Positions 18,260-26,703 of a stretch of DNA of 64,000 nucleotides are shown piece by piece. Made by a program: the position numbers and the translations under genes. The stretch is from Bog-159 sp963709155 (GTDB lineage: Bacteria > Acidobacteriota > Terriglobia > Bryobacterales > Bryobacteraceae): positions 558,001 through 622,000 of the forward strand of contig CAVPVD010000010.1 of NCBI GenBank assembly GCA_963709155.1. Direction: 5' to 3'. The notes beneath the pieces are model-generated. The model was given only the letters and a program-made list of their open reading frames with translations. It was not told the DNA's origin and ran no database searches. Position 1 is the first letter of the stretch. Each line of letters starts with the position of its first letter.

Positions 18260-19216
18260 TCAACCTGCCAGGCCGGGAATGCCGCCGATGGAGGGCGCAT
18301 TTCGCACGGCGCGCACCACGGCTTGCGCCACGGCTTCGGCGGCCGCCACCCCCAAAGCGTTCACATCGGCACGGGCATCGCCGATGGAGAGCGCAAAGGT
18401 CGTATCGCCATCGAACAGGGTCCAAACCGGATAGATGGTGCGGGCCACTCCCAGACCTGCAAATTCCGCCAGTTTGGCGGTCTCCACCTTTGAAAGACGC
18501 GCGTTGGTGGCGACCACGGCCAGGGTGGTATTGCGCTGTCCCAGTACGGCGGTTCGCGCCCCGCCCGCTTTCATCACCGCTTCGGTATCCGCCAGATCCA
18601 TGCTGTCGGCCGCCTGGCGCGCACCCGCGATCAGCTTGCCGGTGGATGGGTCGCGCACATCGCCGAAAGCGTTCACGGCCACCAGGGCGGCCACCAGCAC
18701 GCCATCCTTAAGCTCCACCAGCCCCGAGCCGATGCCCGACTTCATGGCGCGCCGAATGCCGAAAATCTTCCCCACGGTGGCTCCGGCGCCCGCGCCGACC
18801 GCGCCCTCCTTTACCGGATCTACACTGGCCGATGCCGCGGCGCTCTCACCCATTTCGCGGGTGGGGCGGATTCCCGCCTTCCCGATGTCCAGATCGAACA
18901 ATACGGCGGCGGGAACAATCGGCACTACACCCCGGCCCACCCGGAATCCGGCGCCGCGCTGCTCCAGGTAATGGCGTACTCCGGAAGCAGCCTCGAGGCC
19001 GAAAGCGCTGCCGCCGGACAGGACGATGCCGTGCACTTGGGTGGTGATGTGGCCGGGCTGCAGGGTATCGATCGACGAAGTCTCGCTAGCCGAGCCCCGG
19101 ATATCGACACCGCCCACGGCACCCGACTCGCATAGAATCGCAGTGCAACCGGTCAGCGCATCGAAATTCGAGGCGTGCCCCACACGAATGCCCGCGATAG
19201 CGGTAAGTCCTTGCAT
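18260..19216 (-). CDS. P1-family (DmpA-like) aminopeptidase
   Basis: A 318-residue protein of peptidase family S58/P1, which includes D-/L-aminopeptidase DmpA and related Ntn-like enzymes. The conserved N-terminal ITAIAGIRVGH-like block (here LTAIAGIRVGHAS), VLSGGSAFGLEAASGV, and a TTLAVVATNA block near the C-terminus are visible. Members self-process at a Ser/Thr and release N-terminal residues from peptides. ATG at 19216 gives the family N-terminus; a longer reading to 19309 adds an implausible extension. It is divergent from the mla operon. Confidence 0.85.
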   Translation of the reverse strand: MQGLTAIAGIRVGHASNFDALTGCTAILCESGAVGGVDIRGSASETSSIDTLQPGHITTQVHGIVLSGGSAFGLEAASGVRHYLEQRGAGFRVGRGVVPIVPAAVLFDLDIGKAGIRPTREMGESAAASASVDPVKEGAVGAGAGATVGKIFGIRRAMKSGIGSGLVELKDGVLVAALVAVNAFGDVRDPSTGKLIAGARQAADSMDLADTEAVMKAGGARTAVLGQRNTTLAVVATNARLSKVETAKLAEFAGLGVARTIYPVWTLFDGDTTFALSIGDARADVNALGVAAAEAVAQAVVRAVRNAPSIGGIPGLAG

Positions 19217-19339
19217 AAACCGGTGATGGGTAGTAGGTCTTAGGTGATAGGTGGCGGGTTCTACAGCCCATAACCTGTCATCTTTCTGCGTGAACCCGGC
19301 ACCAGCCATGGTAGCATCGAATTTCGGGGACCAGGCGGA

Positions 19340-20104
19340 TTGCTCGACTTCCTAAAGGAACCATTCATCGCCATTCAGGAGTTTTACCTGCTGACCGGAC
19401 GCGCCATGCGGAACGTAGGCGCGCGCCCACACTACAGCGATGACATCGTTGCGCAGATGGATCTGATCGGGGTGGGCAGCCTGCCGATCGTGATTCTGAC
19501 GGGCCTTTTCGCGGGCGCGGTCATGGCCCTGCAGATGTCCCGAGCGCTGGCCCAGTATGGCCAAGTGGATCAAACCGGAACGCTCGTTTCGATTTCCCTG
19601 GTGCGTGAGTTGGGTCCCGTGCTGACAGCCCTCATGATGGCTGGCCGCAATTCTTCGGGGATCGCCAGCGAGTTGGGATCCATGAAGGTGACCGAGCAGA
19701 TCGACGCCATGCGCGCGCTGGGCACGGATCCTATCCAGAAGCTGGTCACCCCGCGCATGGTAGCCACCGCGGTGATGCTGCCGCTGCTCACCATCCTGGC
19801 GGATTTCATCGGCATGTTCGGCGGCTGGTTCGTTTCCCGATTTTTCCTGGAGCTGCCCAGCCAGCAGTATTGGTCCACGGTGTGGCGCGCTTTGGAATGG
19901 AATGACATTACGCAAGGATTGCTAAAACCGTTCGTCTTTGCCTTCGTCATTTCACTGGTGGGGTGCTATTACGGTCTGCGCGCGTCCGGCGGCACGCAAG
20001 GCGTGGGCCGGGCGACCACGCAATCCATGGTGGCAGCCTCGGTGCTGATCCTGATTCTGGACTTCTTCCTGGGCAAGATTTTTGTCAGCCAGGGTGTGTC
20101 GTGA
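19340..20104 (+). CDS. mlaE: Lipid-transport ABC permease, MlaE family
   Basis: A 254-residue integral membrane protein with the MlaE/YrbE permease pattern (GAVMALQMSRAL, SLVRELGPVLTALMMAGRNSS in two pieces, EQIDAMRALGTDP). The start is TTG at 19340. Together with the following ATPase and MCE protein it forms an Mla-type system that moves phospholipids between inner and outer membranes. The stop overlaps the ATPase start (TGATG). Confidence 0.92.
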   Translation: MLDFLKEPFIAIQEFYLLTGRAMRNVGARPHYSDDIVAQMDLIGVGSLPIVILTGLFAGAVMALQMSRALAQYGQVDQTGTLVSISLVRELGPVLTALMMAGRNSSGIASELGSMKVTEQIDAMRALGTDPIQKLVTPRMVATAVMLPLLTILADFIGMFGGWFVSRFFLELPSQQYWSTVWRALEWNDITQGLLKPFVFAFVISLVGCYYGLRASGGTQGVGRATTQSMVAASVLILILDFFLGKIFVSQGVS

Positions 20105-20940
20105 TGGCGGCGGACAACCCCACCCCGGTCTTGCGCTTCGAGCGCGTAAGCGTCGCGTTTGACGAGACGCCGGCATTGGCCGACCTCTCTTTTCAGGCAT
20201 TTGAAGGGGAATCGCGGGTGATTTTGGGCGCTACGGGCAGCGGCAAAACGGTCCTGCTCAAGACGGCACTGGGGTTGCAACGTCCCGATTCAGGCACCGT
20301 TTACGTTTTCGGTCAGGATATCAGCCGGATGCGGGAGCGGGAATTATTCGATATCCGCAGCAAAATGGGAATGTTGTTCCAGGAGAGCGCGCTCTTCGAC
20401 TCATTGAATATCGCGGAAAATGTGAGTTATCCGCTGCTGAACCAGGCATCTATACACTGTCCGCCCGAGCAGGTTTTGCCGCGCGTGGAAGAGGCTTTGA
20501 AATTCGTGGAATTGGAGGGCACGCTCGAGAAATTTCCCAGCGAGCTTTCGGGCGGCATGCGGCGCAGGGCGGCGATTGCCCGCGCGGTGGTCACGCAGCC
20601 CCCCCTGCTACTCTACGATTCGCCGACGGCGGGGCTCGACCCGATCACCGCAAACACCATCGTGGCGCTGATCGTGAAGGAGCGGGATTTGAATAAAACC
20701 ACCACGCTCATCGTGACTTATCGTTACCAGGACGGCAACCTGGTGGCGAATTTCCGTTACAATCCGGAGAATGGCGGTTTGGAACGGGCGGGCAACGACG
20801 GCGCCGTGGCGCCGCGCACCGTCTTTATGGTTCTGCGGGAGGGAAAGCTGGTATTTGAAGGACCGCAGACCGAGTTGGAAAAGTCACAAGATCCTTATAT
20901 TTCAAAGTTCGTGAAGCACCGGGAAATAGAGCATGGCTGA
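20104..20940 (+). CDS. mlaF: Lipid-transport ABC ATPase, MlaF family
   Basis: A 278-residue ABC ATPase: Walker A GATGSGKT, Q-loop in MLFQESALFDSL, signature LSGGMRRRAAIARA, and Walker B LLLYDSPTAGLD. An insertion around residues 200-245 (ending before TVFMVLREGKL) is longer than in E. coli MlaF. The start is ATG at 20104, with GTG at 20101 possible. It overlaps mlaE by one base and mlaD by eight bases, so the three subunits are translationally coupled. Confidence 0.93.
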   Translation: MAADNPTPVLRFERVSVAFDETPALADLSFQAFEGESRVILGATGSGKTVLLKTALGLQRPDSGTVYVFGQDISRMRERELFDIRSKMGMLFQESALFDSLNIAENVSYPLLNQASIHCPPEQVLPRVEEALKFVELEGTLEKFPSELSGGMRRRAAIARAVVTQPPLLLYDSPTAGLDPITANTIVALIVKERDLNKTTTLIVTYRYQDGNLVANFRYNPENGGLERAGNDGAVAPRTVFMVLREGKLVFEGPQTELEKSQDPYISKFVKHREIEHG

Positions 20941-22006
20941 GCGCAGCAAAGTCCGCTGGTCGCAGTTAAAGGTGGGAGTGGTGGCCTTCGTCGCCATGGT
21001 CGTCCTGGCGGTGCTGATCTTCCTGTTGACCGGAAACAAGAACATCTTTGAACGCAACGAGACCGTGCGTACGTACATGGCCGACGGCGCGGGCATGACC
21101 GAGAGCACCCCCGTGCGGCTGAATGGCATTCTGGTAGGTGCGGTGCAAGGGATTAAGTTGTCGGGATCCAAAAACCCCCAGCGCGCGGTGGAGTTCAGCC
21201 TCACCATTCAGTCAAAGTACATGCCGGACATTCCGCAGGACTCGACGGCCGCCGTCACCGCCGCCAACCTGCTGGGCAGCAAGTTCATCGATATCACCAA
21301 GGGCCAAAGCGCCACGCCGATCAAGCCCGGCGGGGAACTGCGCAGCCTGCAAACGCAAGATATTCCCGAGTTGATGGCCCAGAGCGCGAACCTGATCACC
21401 ACTTTGCAGGACATTTCCAAGCGCGCCGATTCCATGCTGGCCGATATCGATGCGGGGAAAGGCAACCTGGGCAAGTTGCTGCGGGACGACGAACTGTACA
21501 AACGGCTGAATGCGATCGCCGCCGAAGGACAGCAACTGCTGGCCGACGTGCGCAACGGCAAGGGCACGTTGAGCAAGCTGATCTACGACGACAGCCTCTA
21601 TGAGGAAGTGCGCGCGCCGATCAAACGTATCGATGCGATGCTCGCCGATCTACAACAGGGGCAGGGCAGCGCGGGCAAGCTGCTGAAAGATCCGCAGGTC
21701 TACGACGAAGCCCAGCAGACGCTCGCCGAAATGCGGCGCCTGACACAGGATCTGAACGCCGGCAAGGGCACGGCCGGCAAGTTGCTGAAAGACGAGCAAC
21801 TCTACAAGCAGTTGACCGACCTGACCGCCAAGCTCGACAGCACCATCGACCGGATCAACTCCGGGCAAGGCACGGTCGGGCAGTTGCTCGTGAATCCGCA
21901 GATGTACGACGCCATGAACGGGGCCATGCGCGAGTTCCAGGCGCTGGCCAAGGACATCCGCGCCAATCCCAAGAAATTCCTGCGCATCAAGCTGGCCATC
22001 TTTTGA
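20933..22006 (+). CDS. mlaD: MCE/MlaD-family lipid-binding protein with internal repeats
   Basis: A 357-residue protein with an N-terminal transmembrane anchor (about residues 14-33) and an MCE domain (about 40-125). The C-terminal half contains five copies of a motif close to G-[KQ]-G-[TNS]-x-G-[KQ]-L-L-x-[DN]-x-x-[LVM]-Y (GKGNLGKLLRDDELY, GKGTLSKLIYDDSLY, GQGSAGKLLKDPQVY, GKGTAGKLLKDEQLY, GQGTVGQLLVNPQMY) separated by helical segments. In MCE proteins the domain forms a hexameric ring for lipid passage, and the C-terminal helices extend it as a tunnel. The repeats fit a long tunnel or barrel extension. Confidence 0.9.
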   Translation: MAERSKVRWSQLKVGVVAFVAMVVLAVLIFLLTGNKNIFERNETVRTYMADGAGMTESTPVRLNGILVGAVQGIKLSGSKNPQRAVEFSLTIQSKYMPDIPQDSTAAVTAANLLGSKFIDITKGQSATPIKPGGELRSLQTQDIPELMAQSANLITTLQDISKRADSMLADIDAGKGNLGKLLRDDELYKRLNAIAAEGQQLLADVRNGKGTLSKLIYDDSLYEEVRAPIKRIDAMLADLQQGQGSAGKLLKDPQVYDEAQQTLAEMRRLTQDLNAGKGTAGKLLKDEQLYKQLTDLTAKLDSTIDRINSGQGTVGQLLVNPQMYDAMNGAMREFQALAKDIRANPKKFLRIKLAIF

Positions 22007-22848
22007 TCTCCCGCAAGCGATTGGTGGTAAACGCCGACGATTTCGGGTTTACTCCGGATGTGAACCGAGGCATCCAGGAAGCGCATCGCGAGGGAATCCT
22101 GACCGCGACGACTTTGATGGCCAATGGCGAAGCGTTTGACGACGCGGTGCGGTTGGCGCGGGAAACGCCTTCGCTGGACGTGGGCTGCCACCTGGTGTTG
22201 ATCTCGGGCCGTTCGCTGTTGCCACCGTATGCGCCGCTGCCGGCGACCACTCCACAGTTGCTGCGGGCGCTGGCCGTCCGCTCCGTTCGCGTATACGACG
22301 AACTGGCCGCGCAGGTGCGCAAGATCTTGGGGGTTGGCCTGCGGCCCACGCACCTGGATACGCATAAACATACGCACCTGGCGCCGCCAGTGCTGGACGC
22401 GGTGGCGAGCCTTTCGGAAGAGTTTGGAATTCGCTGGGTGCGGCGGCCGTTCGATATCCCGCTCACCGGGCAGCGCGGCGGAGCGTCGTGGCTCGAGGGA
22501 ATGCTGAAGCGCGCCACCAGCGGCAGCCTGCAAGTGATGCGCGGCCGTTTCCATCGCGTGCTGACTCGCCACGGCTGCCGGACGACGGACCATTTCGCGG
22601 GATTCCAGATCACGGGGCGGTTCCGAGCTCCCGAACTGGCGCAGTTGATCCGCCAACTCCCGGAGGGCGTGACCGAATTCATGTGCCATCCGGGCTATTG
22701 CGGCGACGACCTGCGCCGGGCGCGCACCCGCTTGAAAGAGAGCCGCGCGCACGAATTGGAAGCGCTGGTATCGCCGGCCGCGCGCGAGGCCCTGGCGGAG
22801 GCGGGCGTGGAGTTGGTCAATTACCGGATGCTGGAAGGCGGTCTCTGA
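22003..22848 (+). CDS. ChbG/HpnK (YdjC) family carbohydrate deacetylase
   Basis: A 281-residue YdjC-fold protein with LVVNADDFGFTPDVNRGI at the N-terminus (metal-binding Asp), GCHLVL, and THLDTHKHTH (metal-binding His). The family includes chitooligosaccharide deacetylase ChbG and hopanoid-associated HpnK. The TTG start overlaps the mlaD stop by four bases, placing it in the lipid-transport operon. That location favours an HpnK-like envelope-lipid role over sugar catabolism, but this is inference. Confidence 0.85.
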   Translation: MISRKRLVVNADDFGFTPDVNRGIQEAHREGILTATTLMANGEAFDDAVRLARETPSLDVGCHLVLISGRSLLPPYAPLPATTPQLLRALAVRSVRVYDELAAQVRKILGVGLRPTHLDTHKHTHLAPPVLDAVASLSEEFGIRWVRRPFDIPLTGQRGGASWLEGMLKRATSGSLQVMRGRFHRVLTRHGCRTTDHFAGFQITGRFRAPELAQLIRQLPEGVTEFMCHPGYCGDDLRRARTRLKESRAHELEALVSPAAREALAEAGVELVNYRMLEGGL

Positions 22849-22854
22849 CGCGGC

Positions 22855-22870
22855 GGTGCGCTTCCGCACC
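22855..22870 (+). terminator. Candidate 3' hairpin of the mla operon
   Basis: GGTGCG-CTTC-CGCACC, six paired bases with a CTTC loop, begins six bases after the deacetylase stop. No T-run follows, so intrinsic termination is doubtful. It may mark a transcript 3' end or protect it from decay. Confidence 0.35.
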
Positions 22871-22983
22871 TGGCGGACCGCGGCGCGGCACACATCCGCG
22901 GCCGCTGCTTTCCCCGTTTCGCTAAACTGAATCATGCCCGTGCAACTTTCGAGTCCGATGCACGGCCGGTAAGACAGGAGAAC

Positions 22984-23712
22984 GTGGCAGAGTCACTCAG
23001 CTTTGCGGATTATGAAGCCAGCTACCGGCGGCATGTTACGGAACTGGTGCGCACCGAAGAGGCCGCCATGTCGGTGGCGGTCGGAGGAGAATATGAATCC
23101 TTCGGCCACCTGATGCGGCAAATCCTGCTGGACGCCGGCCTGACGGACTCCGGCTATCTCATCGACGTCGGCTGCGGATCGGGGCGCCTGGCGCATGTTC
23201 TGACCGTCGAGAAGTACCTTGGAACCGACATCGTTCCCGAACTGCTGGCGCATGCGCAGGGGGTCTGCTCCAATCCGGACTGGCGCTTCGAACTGGTGAG
23301 CGACGTGGCGATCCCGGAAGCCGCCGGGGTGGCAGACATGGTGTGTTTCTTCAGCGTGTTGACGCACCTGCTGCATGAGGATGCGTACCGCTATCTGGCG
23401 GAGGCGCACCGGGTTTTGAAACCGGGAGGCAAGGTGGTGTTCAGCTTTCTGGAATTCAAGATCCCTTCTCACTGGGCGGTATTCGGCGGCATGGTGAAGC
23501 ACTGCGAGCCCGGCCGCCCACACAACCAGTTCATCGGCCGGGACGCCATTGCCTGCTGGTCGGCGCACCTGGGATTCTCGGTTGAGGCGACTTACGATGG
23601 AGATACGCCACACATCCCATTGCAGCGTCCGCTGACGCTGGACGGCGGCCGGGTGGTCGAAGGCATGACCAGCCTGGGGCAGTCGGTTTGTGTGCTGCGC
23701 AAGCCCCGCTGA
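22984..23712 (+). CDS. SAM-dependent methyltransferase
   Basis: A 242-residue class I methyltransferase. Motif I is LIDVGCGSGRLAHVL (about residues 59-73), the acidic end of strand 2 is in LGTDIVPEL, and the post-motif region (HRVLKPGGKVVFSFLEF) is typical of Methyltransf_11/25 proteins. The GTG start at 22984 follows an AGGAG ribosome-binding site. The substrate is unknown, and neighbours give no pathway clue. Confidence 0.85.
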   Translation: MAESLSFADYEASYRRHVTELVRTEEAAMSVAVGGEYESFGHLMRQILLDAGLTDSGYLIDVGCGSGRLAHVLTVEKYLGTDIVPELLAHAQGVCSNPDWRFELVSDVAIPEAAGVADMVCFFSVLTHLLHEDAYRYLAEAHRVLKPGGKVVFSFLEFKIPSHWAVFGGMVKHCEPGRPHNQFIGRDAIACWSAHLGFSVEATYDGDTPHIPLQRPLTLDGGRVVEGMTSLGQSVCVLRKPR

Positions 23713-23736
23713 AGCATACTGTAAGGGTAGGCCATC

Positions 23737-24513
23737 ATGAGCTATCAAAGTATCTCTGTGCAACACGACGCGGCGTGCGCCCTAGTCACGTTGAATCGTC
23801 CGCAACGGCGCAACGCGTTATCGCTGGAACTGATGTTGGAACTGATCGATTGCCTGGACGCCGTCGGGCGCGATCGTACGGTGCGCGCGGTGATTCTGGC
23901 TGCCGCGGGTAAAGTTTTTTGTTCGGGCCACGATCTCTCCGAAATGGTAGGCCGCGACATCAATGAATACCGGCGGCTGTTCGACGTGTGCAGCGAACTG
24001 ATGATGAAGATCCAGGCCATTCCGCAGCCGGTGATCGCGGAGGTGCAAGGTATCGCTACCGCGGCGGGATGCCAGTTAGTGGCCACCTGCGATCTGGCCA
24101 TCGCCTCGGACCAGGCGGCGTTCGCCACACCCGGCGTGCGTATCGGCCTGTTCTGCACCACCCCCATGGTGGCCTTGAGCCGCGCCGTGGGCCGCAAGCG
24201 CGCGCTGCAGATGCTGCTGACGGGCGAGATGGTGGATGCTGCCACAGCCGCGGACTGGGGCTTGGTCAACCGGGTTGTACCGGCGGCCGATCTGCCGGCG
24301 GAAACGCGCAAGCTGGCGGCGCGCATCGCGGAGGCCAGCACCCTCACGGTGTCGCTGGGCAAACAGGCATATTACACGCAGGTCGATCTGGACCAGCCGA
24401 AGGCCTACGCCTACGCTAAAGAAGTCATGTCGATGAATTCGCTGGCGGCGGATGCCCAGGAGGGCATTTCGGCATTCCTGGAGAAACGGGCGCCGTGCTG
24501 GACGGGCCGATAG
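23737..24513 (+). CDS. Enoyl-CoA hydratase/isomerase (ECHDC3-like)
   Basis: A 258-residue crotonase-fold protein: NRPQRRNALS, oxyanion-hole FCSGHDLSEM, and GIATAAGCQLVATCDLAIAS. The segment FATPGVRIGLFCTTPMVALSRA resembles the ECHDC3 subgroup more than classical FadB/PaaF hydratases, and the usual catalytic glutamates are not evident at their normal positions. It probably acts on an acyl-CoA thioester, but the reaction is uncertain. It is a single gene behind a methyltransferase. Confidence 0.85.
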   Translation: MSYQSISVQHDAACALVTLNRPQRRNALSLELMLELIDCLDAVGRDRTVRAVILAAAGKVFCSGHDLSEMVGRDINEYRRLFDVCSELMMKIQAIPQPVIAEVQGIATAAGCQLVATCDLAIASDQAAFATPGVRIGLFCTTPMVALSRAVGRKRALQMLLTGEMVDAATAADWGLVNRVVPAADLPAETRKLAARIAEASTLTVSLGKQAYYTQVDLDQPKAYAYAKEVMSMNSLAADAQEGISAFLEKRAPCWTGR

Positions 24514-24627
24514 TAACTTCAGTTAACCCGAATTGACTACTTAGCACGACTATCGTTACCGGCAGTACCTTTGCCAACTTGCCGGGGCCGTGCGCGCCAA
24601 GGTATCCCATTATAAGGAGCCATAGGA

Positions 24628-25461
24628 ATGCACGACAAGAGGAAGGAACAGCGGCGCTTCACCAATGCCATGTTTGCCGTGTCCTGGGAAGATGCCCGGG
24701 GGCAGAGCCGCTCGCTCAGGGTCAGGGGCCTGAATGTTTCCAAGTCCGGGATGCGGATCGAGTCCAGTGAAGAGATGCATACGGGCGTGCCCGTCAGTTT
24801 GCAAGCGGAACGCCACGAACTGGCTGGCCGGGCAACCGTACGCAACTGCACCCGGCGCGGCGCCGGGTACCTGGTCGGGCTGGAGTTTTCCGAAGAAACC
24901 AAGCGCAGCCTGCGCCTGCCGCTGGTGGACGCGGTCGATTTTTACGAAGTTCTGCAAGTCAGCGCGAACGCCGAGGCCGAGACCATTCACCGGGTCTATC
25001 GCATCATGGCCGCGCGGTTCCATCCGGATAATCCCCAGACCGGCGATTCCGAGCGCTTCCTGCTGCTGAACGAAGCTTATGAGATCCTGTCGGAGCCCGA
25101 AAAGCGGGCCGTGTACGATGCTTCGCGGCGAGTCGGCGAATACCAGCCCTTGCCGGCTTTCGAGCTGAAGGAATTCGTGGACGGGATCGAGGGCGAACAG
25201 AACCGCCGGCTAGGGATCCTGTGCCTGCTTTACAACCGCCGACGCAGCGATATGGAGCATCCGGGGCTGTCGTTGCTGGATCTGGAGCGGCTGATGTCGT
25301 TTCCGCGGGAATATATCGCGTTTGCGGTCTGGTATCTGCGCGACAGGGGCTTTGTGCAAATGGGCGACAATTCGGATTACGTGCTCACGGCTACAGGCGC
25401 GGACCATGTGGAAACCAACTCCCCGCGCAACGCCGTGTTCCACAAGTTGCTGCGCGCCTGA
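24628..25461 (+). CDS. PilZ-DnaJ fusion protein
   Basis: A 277-residue soluble protein. Residues about 5-100 form a PilZ-like domain (KRKEQRRF, then LNVSKSGMRIE as the [D/N]xSxxG element). Residues about 106-165 form a J domain with YEVLQVSANAEAETI and the HPD signature in RFHPDN, then LNEAYEILSEPEKRAVYD. The rest (about 175-277) looks like a winged-helix module (LSLLDLERLMSFPREYIAFA, then YLRDRGFVQMGD, then LTATGADHVE). HPD proteins stimulate Hsp70 ATPase, so the fusion may link c-di-GMP to DnaK. An AAGGAG ribosome-binding site precedes the ATG. Confidence 0.85.
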   Translation: MHDKRKEQRRFTNAMFAVSWEDARGQSRSLRVRGLNVSKSGMRIESSEEMHTGVPVSLQAERHELAGRATVRNCTRRGAGYLVGLEFSEETKRSLRLPLVDAVDFYEVLQVSANAEAETIHRVYRIMAARFHPDNPQTGDSERFLLLNEAYEILSEPEKRAVYDASRRVGEYQPLPAFELKEFVDGIEGEQNRRLGILCLLYNRRRSDMEHPGLSLLDLERLMSFPREYIAFAVWYLRDRGFVQMGDNSDYVLTATGADHVETNSPRNAVFHKLLRA

Positions 25462-25480
25462 CAGGGCCGCGTCCCCAGCG

Positions 25481-26269
25481 TTATGCCTGGAGGCCTGGGG
25501 AAAGAAATGCCCGCACGGTTTCCTCCAACCCGGGCGCGCAGACCACGCAGTTGCCGGCGTAGATCGTGGAGTTGCCGTCAAAGTTGAAGAATCGGGCGCC
25601 TGCTTCCTGGGCGATGATCTTGAGAGGCGCGAAGTCCCAGGGCTTGCCACTGGTTTCGATCCAGATTTCAGCCTGGCCGCGGGACACCATAATGGCGTCC
25701 AGGCATCCTCCCATGCTGCGCACGGCCCAGAAGGGCTCCATCCAGGCGAGTAGCCGGCCGCCGAACGGCTGGCGCATGGCAGAATTCAGGCTGTCGAAAC
25801 ATAGCACGGCCTCCGCCACACTGACCGCCGAGGAAGCCTGCATACGCTCGCCGTTGACGAAGGCTCCGCCGCCCAGCGTAGCCTCGAACAGTTCGCCCAG
25901 GGCCGGCATGTTGGCGAATCCAGCCACCACTTCGCCGTCCGCTTCCAAGCCGATCAGGTTAGCCCAAACGGGATTGCCGCGCACGAAATCCCGGGTGCCG
26001 TCGATGGGGTCGATGATCCAGCGGCGTCCGCTACGCGAGGTTTTCCGCGCACCCTCCTCGCCGAGCAGCCCGTCGTCCGGGAAGGCGCGCTCCAGTTCCC
26101 GAACGATGAACTGTTCGCATTCGCGGTCGGCGCGGGTGACGGGCGAGGCGTCGCTTTTGGCCTCGAAGGCGATGCCCGTCCGGTAATACCGCATGGCGAT
26201 TTCGCCAGCCTGGCGGGCGATCGAGCGGCCGGCGGCGAGTTCTTTTTCGAGGTCCTGCATGGTTCCCAT
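25481..26269 (-). CDS. Inositol monophosphatase / histidinol-phosphatase family
   Basis: A 262-residue IMPase-fold phosphatase with the metal-binding motifs GLLGEEGA (GEE), WIIDPIDGTRDFVRG (DPIDGT) and KPWDFAPLKII (WD). The sequence resembles HisN-type histidinol-phosphate phosphatases more than SuhB. If so, it dephosphorylates L-histidinol phosphate in histidine synthesis. No other his genes are adjacent. The start is ATG at 26269 or 26260; neither has a clear ribosome-binding site. It is divergent from the PadR gene. Confidence 0.82.
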   Translation of the reverse strand: MGTMQDLEKELAAGRSIARQAGEIAMRYYRTGIAFEAKSDASPVTRADRECEQFIVRELERAFPDDGLLGEEGARKTSRSGRRWIIDPIDGTRDFVRGNPVWANLIGLEADGEVVAGFANMPALGELFEATLGGGAFVNGERMQASSAVSVAEAVLCFDSLNSAMRQPFGGRLLAWMEPFWAVRSMGGCLDAIMVSRGQAEIWIETSGKPWDFAPLKIIAQEAGARFFNFDGNSTIYAGNCVVCAPGLEETVRAFLSPGLQA

Positions 26270-26314
26270 CAGGGTAGCATCCGGAGGGGTCCACAGACCG
26301 CACGGGCACTCCTC

Positions 26315-26343
26315 TTGACATTCTAGGAGAGCACTCCTAGAAT
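26315..26343 (+). promoter_or_regulatory. PadR-ADOP promoter with operator in the spacer
   Basis: TTGACA (26315-26320), a 17-base spacer, and TAGAAT (26338-26343) form a near-consensus housekeeping promoter. The spacer and -10 carry TTCTAGGAG-AGCA-CTCCTAGAA (26321-26342), a perfect inverted repeat with 9-base arms. A further half-site CCTAGAGGAG (26345-26354) contains the ribosome-binding site. This is the expected layout for autorepression by the PadR protein encoded next. Confidence 0.8.
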
Positions 26344-26360
26344 TCCTAGAGGAGCCAAAA

Positions 26361-26702
26361 ATGGGCAAACAGGTCGACATCCTGCAAGGCACGCTCGATA
26401 TGTTGATTCTGAAGGCGGTGTCCCTGGGGCCGCTGCACGGCTACGGCATCCTGCTGCGCATCCAGCAAGTCTCGAAAGACGCCCTTCAGATCCCGCAGGG
26501 ATCTCTTTATCCAGCCCTATACCGGCTGGAGCACCGCGGCTGGATCGCAGCGGAGTGGGGCGAAAGCGAAAACAAGCGCAAGGCCAAATATTACAGCCTG
26601 ACCTCCGCGGGCCGCAAACAGTTGAAGGCGGAGCGGCAGGAGTGGAAGCGGCTGGCGCTGGCCATCGGCGATGTGCTGGCCGCCGAGCCGGAGGAGGTGT
26701 GA
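26361..26702 (+). CDS. PadR-family transcriptional regulator
   Basis: A 113-residue winged-helix protein: KQVDILQGTLDMLILKAV, HGYGILLRIQ, PQGSLYPALYRLEHRGWI, and RKAKYYSLTSAGRKQL are PadR hallmarks. The length fits the short PadR-s2 group, with a C-terminal dimerisation helix. GAGGAG precedes the ATG. The permease start lies two bases after the stop, so the two genes form one unit. It probably represses its own promoter through the palindrome upstream and responds to an unknown ligand. Confidence 0.93.
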   Translation: MGKQVDILQGTLDMLILKAVSLGPLHGYGILLRIQQVSKDALQIPQGSLYPALYRLEHRGWIAAEWGESENKRKAKYYSLTSAGRKQLKAERQEWKRLALAIGDVLAAEPEEV

Positions 26703-26703
26703 C

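Noticed and set aside
21802..22935. Minus-strand open frame opposite mlaD and the YdjC-type gene
   Set aside because: Both plus-strand genes have strong family motifs and a coupled overlap; the reverse frame has none.
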